The notes below the pieces were generated by a model. It had not been told where the DNA came from. It saw nothing but the letters and a program-made list of their open reading frames with translations, and did not search any database. A DNA stretch of 38,265 nucleotides from NCBI GenBank assembly GCA_001512965.1, contig LFRW01000055.1, forward strand, positions 1 to 38,265. Direction: 5' to 3'. This document shows positions 32,191 through 38,265 of the stretch, piece after piece; the first letter of the stretch is position 1, and each line of letters starts with the position of its first letter. The translations under genes and the position numbers were made by a program. The stretch is from Methanomicrobia archaeon DTU008. GTDB taxonomy: Archaea > Thermoplasmatota > Thermoplasmata > Methanomassiliicoccales > Methanomassiliicoccaceae.

Positions 32191-33447
32191 TCACCATCTG
32201 GAACGCCCGCCGACCTCTATCAGACGGCGCACTATGGCAGAGTGGTCACATTCCCTGCAACGAAGCATGACCTCTGTACCCTCGGCCGTTCTGTTCACTT
32301 GAAGTTCCGTGTTGTCATGCAGCCACGACAGGAGGGATTCCGCCTCCGGCGAGTGCGGCAAGAAGAAGCACATCTCGACAGGATATGCGAAATGTTCGAG
32401 AATCATCTCCTGAAGTCTTTCGAGGCCTCTTCCAGTTAGAGATGATACGCCGATAATATTGACATGCGGGAGGATCGCGCGAACCATAGCGCTCCTGCGC
32501 GAAAGATCGGTCGCTCGATCGATCTTGCTGAGAACGATCATCAGGTCTGTCGCGTCGACCTCGGGGAACAAAATTCGAAGTGACGTGTTCAACTTCTCGA
32601 TGAAGGCCTCTTCGTCATCCGAGGAATCTATCACAAGTAGCACCAGATCGGCGTAGAATATCTCGTCCAGGGTGCTTTTGAACGACTCGATCATGAAGTG
32701 TGGAAGGTTGGATATGAAGCCGATGGTATCTGTGACCAGCAGCTGTTTTCTGCAACCTTCGAGCCGGGACGTGGTCGTGGACAGCGTAGAGAACATCCTG
32801 TCTTCGACCAGCACTTCCTCGCTCGTGATGGCGTTCAACAATGATGATTTGCCAGCATTTGTATAGCCGGCCAATGCGATTGTGCCTAGGCCGCAGCGGG
32901 CGCGACGTTTCCTTCGAAGGTCACGGTCGCTCTCTATCTTCTTCAGCTCGTCCTCGATTCGTGCCAATTGGCGACGGATCAGTTCGTAATAGGCGTCCGT
33001 CTCATAAGCACCCCCTCCTAGAAATCCAGGATGCTCGCCGCCTCTGGCATTGTGTATCCATTCCCTGAGAAGGGGTATCTCGTAGCGCAGCCGAGCTCTC
33101 TGCACCTGCAACCTTGCTTCTCGCGAGTACGCTCGATCATCGAATATCTCCAATACCAGGCGGATGCGGTCCATGCATTCCACCTTCAACTCGCTCTCGA
33201 GGAGATAATGCTGAGATGGTTTCAATTCGCCATTTATGAGCAGGACATCGACGGCGCGCATGCTCAACGCTTCACTGACCTCTCTGAGCTTTCCCCTTCC
33301 AACGAAAGATGTAGGGTGAGGCCTTCTGCGACGCTGTATGATCTCGTATTGGATCGTCATCCCGGTCAATCAAGCTAGCTCTTCCATCTCGGAAACGTTC
33401 TCGTCAATGGTCAAGATGACCGCAGTTCTTTCCTTTTTCTTTATCAA
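32191..33447 (-). pseudogene. hflX: HflX-family ribosome-associated GTPase, interrupted by in-frame TGA
   Basis: The reading frame from a TTG at 33447 encodes IKKKERTAVILTIDENVSEMEELA, the first strand and helix expected for HflX, then a TGA at 33370-33372, then LTGMTIQYEIIQRRRRPHPTSFVGRGK in the same frame. The remaining 392 codons hold the complete HflX domain and the GTPase: G1 GYTNAGKSS, G3 DTIGFI, G4 SKID (normally NKxD) and a C-terminal C2-type zinc-like CRECDH. A single CGA-to-TGA change would explain it. The downstream part could be translated from the TTG at 33369 or ATG at 33360, giving a protein lacking about 26 residues. HflX splits or rescues ribosomes and is often non-essential. 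A sequencing error is possible. Confidence 0.75.
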
Positions 33448-33842
33448 TTCCTTCCTCTTCCTTCCTATATTATAACGTATGTAGATTCTATATCCTAATC
33501 CAATATCTTCCTGTTCACTTCTCGTTCTATTTCTCCTTCCTATGCAGTGCTCATCATCTCTGGCCTCTATAATCAATCCTTCCCTGCATGCGAAATCGCA
33601 CCATCGATCATCTCGTCAAGATGTCAACACGGTTCACTGGCATTTCTTGGAGGCTCCGGACATCTGATAATCTCGAGCTCCAGTGGAAATGAAGGGGTGG
33701 GGGCGTCGAGGTGTTAGGCAGGAATATCTAGCCATTTTTTGCCAGGCTTAACAAATGAAAAGAAGGAAGAAACATACTTCAATCAGATGCACCTATCGGA
33801 TGCCTTGCGGTAGGCCCAACGATTTCCAATGGAAATGAAGGG
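33448..33842. other. Candidate replication origin region (AT-rich tract and ORBs)
   Basis: Non-coding gap between hflX and cdc6. Its left part (about 33430-33530, reaching into the hflX 5' end) is AT-rich and strikingly pyrimidine-rich on the plus strand (CTTCCTCTTCCTTCC), and contains TATATTATAA (33467-33476), usable as the hflX promoter and as an unwinding element. The right part holds two ORB-like boxes in direct orientation. Proximity to cdc6/orc1 is the usual archaeal origin arrangement. Confidence 0.75.
33678..33703 (+). other. ORB-like origin recognition box 2
   Basis: TCCAGTGGAAATGAAGGGG followed by TGGGGG. It has the inverted-repeat TCCA-TGGA core plus the G-rich tail that distinguishes full-length ORBs from mini-ORBs. 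Same orientation as box 3, 145 bases away. Confidence 0.82.
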
Positions 33843-33849
33843 GTGGGGG
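33823..33849 (+). other. ORB-like origin recognition box 3, overlapping the cdc6 start
   Basis: TTTCCAATGGAAATGAAGG followed by GGTGGGGG. The GTG start assigned to cdc6 lies inside its G-rich tail, so Cdc6 binding would cover its own start codon and perhaps repress its gene. Confidence 0.82.
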
Positions 33850-35120
33850 AGAGGCATACCGTCTACATCAAAGGAGGCGATTATCTGGACGAAAGCATCT
33901 TTCAACCATACCTCAATTCGAAAAGGATATTCCAGCGCAACAGGGAGATACTGAGACCTTCTTACATTCCAGATGAGCTGCCCCACCGCCAAGAACAGAT
34001 AAACCAGCTCGCCTCCATCCTGGTGACCGCCCTCAAAGGCGATCGGCCTTCAAACGTTCTCATCTTCGGTAAGACCGGGACAGGAAAAACAGCTTCTGTC
34101 AAATATCTTGGTAAGGAGATCCGGAAGGCTGATTCAGAGTTCAACCGGGTCAGCTACCTGTACATGAACTGCGAGGTCGTGGACACTCAGTATGGAGTTC
34201 TGCAGAACATCGGCAACATGTTCATCGATAATTTCAATGAACGCATCCCCTTCACCGGCTGGAGCACCGAAAGGGTGTACAACATATTGCGGGAGAAGAT
34301 CGACGATACCAATCGCGTCGTCATCATCGTCTTGGACGAGATAGACAAGCTGGTCTACAAATCCGGCGATGACGTCCTTTATCACCTCTCCAGGATCAAC
34401 GATGACCTGCAGAACGCGAAGGTATCTCTCATCGGGATCTCCAACGATCTCAAGTTCACCGATTTCCTCGACCCGCGGGTCAAGAGCAGGATGGGCGAGG
34501 AGAAGATGGTCTTCCCGCCATACAACGCCGACCAGTTGAGGGACATCCTCAAACAGCGCGCTGAACTGGCCTTCTTCCCTGGAGTCATCGACCCAAGCGT
34601 CACGCCACTGTGTTCGGCACTGGCCGCACAGGAGCATGGCGATGCCCGTCGAGCGCTGGACCTGTTGAGGGTGGCTGCGGAGATCGCCGAGCGCAATGGC
34701 GATGAAAAGGTGACGGAGGCTCACGTTTATAAAGCGAAGAACAAGCTGGAGCTTGATTGCGTCACTGAAGCCATAAGGACGCTGCCCACACAATCCAAGC
34801 TGGTCCTGATGTCCATATTGATAAACGAGGAGCGATCGGACGGAAGGCTCACCACTGGTGATGTCTATGAGACGTATCGCGACCTCGCTGCGATAGCCGG
34901 TATAACTCAGCTCACGCAGAGAAGGGTCACCGATCTGATCTCTGAGCTGGACATGCTTGGTATAATCCATGCCAGGGTGAAGAGCTTCGGCCGCGGGGGG
35001 CGAACCAAGGAGATCGAGTCATCGGTGCCGGCGATCGAGACCAGGAAGGTGCTGGAAGAGGACGAGGTCCTGCAGTCTATCAAGAACTATCGGCCGAAGA
35101 ACCAGACCACGCTGATCTGA
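33843..35120 (+). CDS. cdc6: Origin-recognition and helicase-loading protein Cdc6/Orc1
   Basis: 425 residues. The AAA+ domain has Walker A FGKTGTGKT (about 75-83) and Walker B VLDEIDKL (about 163-170), sensor 1 GISNDLKF, sensor 2 DARRALDLLR, and a C-terminal winged helix (about 325-410). The opening ESIFQPYLNSKRIFQRNREILRPSYIPDELPHR is the conserved Cdc6 entry, with an initiator-specific motif between Walker B strands. It binds the neighbouring ORBs and recruits MCM. The start codon is uncertain: GTG 33843 sits inside an ORB, and no better ATG or GTG lies close to the conserved ESIF segment. Confidence 0.95.
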   Translation: MGERHTVYIKGGDYLDESIFQPYLNSKRIFQRNREILRPSYIPDELPHRQEQINQLASILVTALKGDRPSNVLIFGKTGTGKTASVKYLGKEIRKADSEFNRVSYLYMNCEVVDTQYGVLQNIGNMFIDNFNERIPFTGWSTERVYNILREKIDDTNRVVIIVLDEIDKLVYKSGDDVLYHLSRINDDLQNAKVSLIGISNDLKFTDFLDPRVKSRMGEEKMVFPPYNADQLRDILKQRAELAFFPGVIDPSVTPLCSALAAQEHGDARRALDLLRVAAEIAERNGDEKVTEAHVYKAKNKLELDCVTEAIRTLPTQSKLVLMSILINEERSDGRLTTGDVYETYRDLAAIAGITQLTQRRVTDLISELDMLGIIHARVKSFGRGGRTKEIESSVPAIETRKVLEEDEVLQSIKNYRPKNQTTLI

Positions 35121-36029
35121 TCATTTCTTCCCGCGAAGATTGCGCATCCAATCGCTCAGGCTGAGCTCGATGCCCCTGCGCTGCATGATGCTTGAACCGA
35201 CGTCGACGATGATCGGTATGAGTATCAGCACCCCTATCGAGATGACAAGGTTCCTCTGGCTGTTGGCCGGTGCGTCATCTGGGAGATTGCCCGTCACCCA
35301 TAGCTTGAGCAGGCCGAACCACGGCAGCTCCCCCCGGGCCTTGCCTACGATCCAATCATCCGACACAGGCTCTCGCATGCTGCTCAACCATCGTTGATCG
35401 TACCTCGCGACAGGGGTGCCGTTCACCACCTCCCAGTTGTTGTCGCCCAGGGTGATGAGGCCTCCATGCGGGTCGCCGGTGCTCATCATGTATGACAGCA
35501 TGGAGGAGAGATCGATGTCCATACGCGCCCCGGCGTATCCTATATCATGCAGCACCAGCGTGTCCTTCAGGTTCCACCAGACCTTCTCACCACCGGGAAC
35601 GCTCCACGTTTCCGAGGGAACGTTGGCGAGCGTCGGAACGTCGAACCCGCCACCAGTGCTGTTGTATTCTAGCATGACGATGGCCCTGTGTATGATGGGT
35701 TTGGGCATCCCATCGCGATAATAGATGATGACGTCGCCAGGTTCGCCATATGTTGAATGACCGTCCGCCAAGCCTTCTATGTAGGTCGTCACCTCATCGA
35801 AGCCGTTCACCTTCTTCACTACCACGATGTCACCGGTATCGATGACGCCGATGTAGCTGGTGTCGTCGGAATGCTGCATGCTTTTCGATTCCACCACGAC
35901 CATCGGAGGCCATATGCCGCTGTAGATGAAGATGGCGGCGATCACTATCAAGAAAATGATGGGGGCGACGATGAAGGCCTTGATGCTCGAGGCCAGCACC
36001 CCCTCTTTCTTCGGCTTCCCGGTTGGCAC
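35121..36029 (-). CDS. Signal peptidase I (archaeal Ser/His type)
   Basis: 302 residues from the GTG at 36029 (a longer frame starts at 36080 but that is upstream of the TATA element). One N-terminal membrane helix (about 16-37), catalytic Ser in VESKSMQHSDD (about 50-55), a His in PIIHRAIVML at the position occupied by Lys in bacteria, and LGDNNWE for the Asp region. A C-terminal helix (about 265-285) ends in a basic tail. It removes signal sequences of exported proteins, several of which are encoded in this window. The gene is divergent from dCMP deaminase and converges with cdc6, where the two stops abut. Confidence 0.88.
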   Translation of the reverse strand: MPTGKPKKEGVLASSIKAFIVAPIIFLIVIAAIFIYSGIWPPMVVVESKSMQHSDDTSYIGVIDTGDIVVVKKVNGFDEVTTYIEGLADGHSTYGEPGDVIIYYRDGMPKPIIHRAIVMLEYNSTGGGFDVPTLANVPSETWSVPGGEKVWWNLKDTLVLHDIGYAGARMDIDLSSMLSYMMSTGDPHGGLITLGDNNWEVVNGTPVARYDQRWLSSMREPVSDDWIVGKARGELPWFGLLKLWVTGNLPDDAPANSQRNLVISIGVLILIPIIVDVGSSIMQRRGIELSLSDWMRNLRGKK

Positions 36030-36045
36030 AACCGAAAAAAGGACC

Positions 36046-36059
36046 TTTACATTTATAGA
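36046..36059. promoter_or_regulatory. Shared TATA element between signal peptidase and dCMP deaminase
   Basis: TTTACATTTATAGA. Leftwards it lies about 25 bases before the GTG at 36029, giving a leaderless signal peptidase message; rightwards about 50 bases before the ATG at 36103. Confidence 0.5.
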
Positions 36060-36102
36060 CCCTTTCACTAGCCATGGCAAAGATAGATATGAGACCGTGA
36101 GG

Positions 36103-36576
36103 ATGGCGATGGCGATGGAGAGGCCGGATAACGATACCTACTTCATGCGTATGGCCGAACTGGTCGCCACCCGCTCCACCTGCCTCCGCCGCAACGTGGG
36201 CGCTGTCGTGGTCAAGGAGAAGAGGGTTTTGACCACAGGCTACAATGGCGCTCCCAAAGGAATGGAGCACTGCGAAGTGGTCGGCTGTGTGAGGATGAAC
36301 AATCACATCGAATCAGGAACCCGGCATGAGCTCTGTCGCGGCGTGCACGCCGAGCAGAACGCCGTGATCCAGGCCGCATACTTCGGCGTCAGCATAAAAG
36401 ACTCCACCATCTACACCACCAACTTCCCCTGCGTAATGTGCGCAAAGATACTGGTCAACGCTGGTATCAATGAGATCGTGTACAAGGACGATTACATCGA
36501 CGAGCTTTCCAAGAAGTTGCTCGAGGAAAGCAAGGTGGTGGTGCGCCGATACGTTCCTGAGGGGCCTGAAGCGTGA
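36103..36576 (+). CDS. dCMP deaminase (cytidine/deoxycytidylate deaminase family)
   Basis: 157 residues from the ATG at 36103; two further ATGs follow at 36109 and 36115. The frame is open to 35926, but that part overlaps the opposing signal peptidase and its promoter. Motifs are the HAEQNAVIQAA zinc and catalytic Glu site, PCVMCAKIL with two zinc Cys, and GYNGAPKGMEHCE that identifies deoxycytidylate deaminases. It makes dUMP for thymidylate synthesis. A small inverted repeat TACGTT/AACGTA (about 36617-36635) after the stop may help end the transcript. Confidence 0.9.
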   Translation: MAMAMERPDNDTYFMRMAELVATRSTCLRRNVGAVVVKEKRVLTTGYNGAPKGMEHCEVVGCVRMNNHIESGTRHELCRGVHAEQNAVIQAAYFGVSIKDSTIYTTNFPCVMCAKILVNAGINEIVYKDDYIDELSKKLLEESKVVVRRYVPEGPEA

Positions 36577-36723
36577 TTTCCATGCCGGGTCGGCGTGCCC
36601 TTTCGATGGACGAAATTTACGTTCCATTAAACGTAGCCAGTATATCGATTGTTGAACATTTCCTTTCAGCAATAGTTTAAATATCACCAGTCAATACTGG
36701 TGAAACCTTCCGGAGAGAGACCT
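36577..36723. promoter_or_regulatory. Promoter region of the A-ATPase operon with a perfect palindrome
   Basis: TATA candidate AGTTTAAATA (about 36674-36683). CACCAGT-CAAT-ACTGGTG (36685-36702) is a perfect 7-bp inverted repeat immediately downstream, just before the expected transcription start. It would be well placed for a repressor. Confidence 0.55.
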
Positions 36724-37068
36724 GTGGGCAAAGCTGATGCACTTTCTCAGATAAAAGAAGCTGAAGCCAAGGCCAAGAAGATGCTCGAAGAGGCCGAGGA
36801 GAGGCAAAGGACCATAATCTCATCGGCACGAAGGGAAGCCGTGGAAAAGCTGCAGGCCGCCGAAAGGGACCTAAGGGCCAAGAGAGAGGCCGCGCTTGAC
36901 CAAGAGCGAAAGGCATTGGCTGTAAAGCGAGATGAGCTTCTACGCAAGGGGAATGAGGAGGCCGCCGCCATCGAGGCTCTGGCCGCTGAACGCGTACCCA
37001 AGGTGAAAACCACCATAAAGAAACATTTCGAGAGGGCCTTTGATGCTGCTACCGGAACCAATGAGTAG
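36724..37068 (+). CDS. ahaH: A-type ATPase subunit H (peripheral stalk)
   Basis: 114 residues from the GTG at 36724, chosen because GGAGAGAG lies six bases upstream and the alternative GTG at 36700 is inside the palindrome. The protein is one long coiled coil with heptads rich in Ala, Glu, Lys and Arg (ALSQIKEAEAKAKKMLEEAEERQ), the usual subunit H/G form. Paired with subunit E it forms the peripheral stalk joining the head to subunit I. Its end overlaps the next gene. Confidence 0.85.
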   Translation: MGKADALSQIKEAEAKAKKMLEEAEERQRTIISSARREAVEKLQAAERDLRAKREAALDQERKALAVKRDELLRKGNEEAAAIEALAAERVPKVKTTIKKHFERAFDAATGTNE

Positions 37069-38265
37069 GATCTTGGTCGTAGGAACCAAGAAGCGGTTGC
37101 CAGATGCCATTGACCTCTTGTATAGCCTCGAAAACGTCCACGTTATCGATTATCAGGGGGGCGAGGAGGGTTTCTCCCTAGGCGCCCCGCTTCCGGAGGC
37201 TTCGGACGCCTCCCACAAGCTGTTGAAACTGAGGTCCGCGGAAAAAGACTTGGCGGTCAACGTCGAAAATATCATCGCAACGATCCCAGAGTCTAAGGTG
37301 CGGAGCGAGCTCGAGGATGCCATTGCAAAGATCGATGAGGAGGTCTTGCAGGCGGTGGAGTCGAGAAACGCAAAGCAGGCCCGCCTCACCGAGGCAGAGA
37401 GCCGCTTAGCTCAGCTCGAACCCTACAGGTCGATACCGCTGGAAATCGAGATGTACCGAGGCTATGACAGCCTCAAGGTACTGGCTGGCAACGTTCGCGC
37501 GGACCCCGAGCCAGCTTTGGAAAGGGAACTGAACGGTCACTACGAGCTTTTCACCGCCAAGGGCGGTTCCTTTGTCGTGCTTTTCGTGTCATCGAAGCAT
37601 CTCGAGGAAGCTCAGCGCATTCTCGCCGAGAATGGTTTCACCGAGTTCCCCCTGCCAACCGGCACTGGGTTGCCCGGCACCGCTGTTGCTGAGCTTGAAA
37701 ACGAGATCAAGACCGCCTCGGAAGAACTGGAGATCGCGAACAAGGAGATCGCCAGTCTTAACGAGAAGTATGCTTCGTTGATCCTCGCCTCGGACGAATA
37801 CTTGAGCATCGTGGTGGAGAAGGCGGAGCTGCCTCTGCGCATGGCGACCTCGTCGTACACCTTCATTCTCGAGGCCTGGGTTCCCACCTCGGCCTATGAA
37901 AAGGTAACCTCGGCCTTCGCCGAGCGGTTCGGCGATGCCATCCACATCGAGCTGCTTGAGAATCGTGGCAGAGAGGAGCACCATGCCGAAGAGGACGAGA
38001 TCAAGATGGAGTCCGGCTTGACCTCCGCAGAGACGGTATCCCTACCCGTCGAGGAGGAGCCTCCTGTAAAACTCGAGCATGGACGTAATACGGGACGGTT
38101 CGAGTTCTTCGTCAAACTGCTTTCCACACCTCGATATAACGAGATCGACCCCACCATCACGGTGGCGATATTCTTCCCCATGTTCTTTGGTCTCATGGTC
38201 GGCGATGTCGGTTACGCCATCCCCTTCCTGGTCCTGGGAGCGCTGGGACTGAAGAGGTGCAAGAG
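37061..38265 (+). CDS. ahaI: A-type ATPase subunit I (membrane stator), 5' part
   Basis: Partial; about 401 codons, running off the right edge. The start ATG at 37061 overlaps the stop of subunit H by eight bases; an ATG at 37043 is an alternative. The N-terminal half is cytoplasmic, with long coiled coils (about 45-120 and 205-245, LKLRSAEKDLAVNVENI and AVAELENEIKTASEELEIANKEI) flanking alpha/beta domains, and the membrane part begins about 365 with EIDPTITVAIFFPMFFGLMVGDVGYA, the hallmark of V/A-ATPase subunit a/I. It carries ions through the membrane motor with ring subunit K, not in the window. Confidence 0.92.
   Translation, partial: MSRILVVGTKKRLPDAIDLLYSLENVHVIDYQGGEEGFSLGAPLPEASDASHKLLKLRSAEKDLAVNVENIIATIPESKVRSELEDAIAKIDEEVLQAVESRNAKQARLTEAESRLAQLEPYRSIPLEIEMYRGYDSLKVLAGNVRADPEPALERELNGHYELFTAKGGSFVVLFVSSKHLEEAQRILAENGFTEFPLPTGTGLPGTAVAELENEIKTASEELEIANKEIASLNEKYASLILASDEYLSIVVEKAELPLRMATSSYTFILEAWVPTSAYEKVTSAFAERFGDAIHIELLENRGREEHHAEEDEIKMESGLTSAETVSLPVEEEPPVKLEHGRNTGRFEFFVKLLSTPRYNEIDPTITVAIFFPMFFGLMVGDVGYAIPFLVLGALGLKRCK

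Noticed and set aside
33382-33398. TTCCATCTCGGAAACG resembling an ORB
   Set aside because: Spacing of the core halves is wrong and there is no G-rich tail; it lies in the hflX 5' coding part.
33370-33576. A separate 68-residue gene upstream of hflX
   Set aside because: Its last 25 residues are the HflX N-terminus in frame with the rest; the upstream part is promoter and AT-rich tract.
1-38265. tRNA, rRNA, CRISPR array or insertion sequence
   Set aside because: None seen: no cloverleaf-like stretches, no regularly spaced repeats and no transposase motifs.

Overview
This window is a gene-dense, high-GC stretch of archaeal chromosome. The archaeal markers are an MCM replicative helicase, a small primase subunit (PriS), Cdc6/Orc1 with ORB-type origin boxes, Nmd3, Tsr3, TiaS, deoxyhypusine synthase, ribosomal protein L18a/LX with prefoldin alpha and FtsY, an archaeal-type (Ser/His) signal peptidase I, and subunits H and I of an A-type ATPase. 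AT-rich TATA elements lie 25-30 bases upstream of many starts. Gene content and base composition would fit a high-GC euryarchaeon of the Thermoplasmata/Methanomassiliicoccales kind, but this placement is inference; no methanogenesis or pyrrolysine gene is present to settle it.

Layout. 1-7.3 kb: a truncated Lhr-type helicase, a secreted repeat-domain protein, a two-subunit class I fumarase divergent from an ABC transporter/CinA-like operon, then Nmd3 and a DUF424 protein. 7.3-12.2 kb: an mcm gene carrying four inteins, all in the AAA+ core, preceded by a long leader with two adjacent strong inverted repeats. 12.6-16.7 kb: Tsr3, an arsenite/anion permease convergent with an ArsC-type arsenate reductase, an RDD membrane protein, an esterase and a small winged-helix protein. 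16.9-21.3 kb: a pilin-like protein, a fused hexulose-6-phosphate synthase/RraA-like protein with an overlapping PHP-domain gene, HtpX and a winged-helix protein. 21.3-27.1 kb: PriS, a radical SAM protein, the rpl18a-pfdA-ftsY operon, deoxyhypusine synthase and a riboflavin-pathway reductase. 27.1-32.1 kb: an M20 hydrolase, a membrane-anchored protein, a bacterial-type thiolase, TiaS and a two-helix membrane protein. 32.1-35.1 kb: hflX with an in-frame TGA, then an origin-like region with ORBs and cdc6/orc1. 35.1-38.3 kb: signal peptidase, dCMP deaminase and the start of the A-ATPase operon.

How it fits together. MCM, PriS and Cdc6/Orc1 lie within about 27 kb, and three ORB-like boxes bracket hflX and an AT-rich tract next to cdc6, so the window very probably contains a chromosomal replication origin. 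The most unusual items are the four-intein MCM, the structured leader in front of it, the nonsense codon in hflX beside the origin, and perfect palindromes sitting in the promoter/start regions of the ABC and A-ATPase operons. Several divergent gene pairs appear to share one near-symmetric TATA element.
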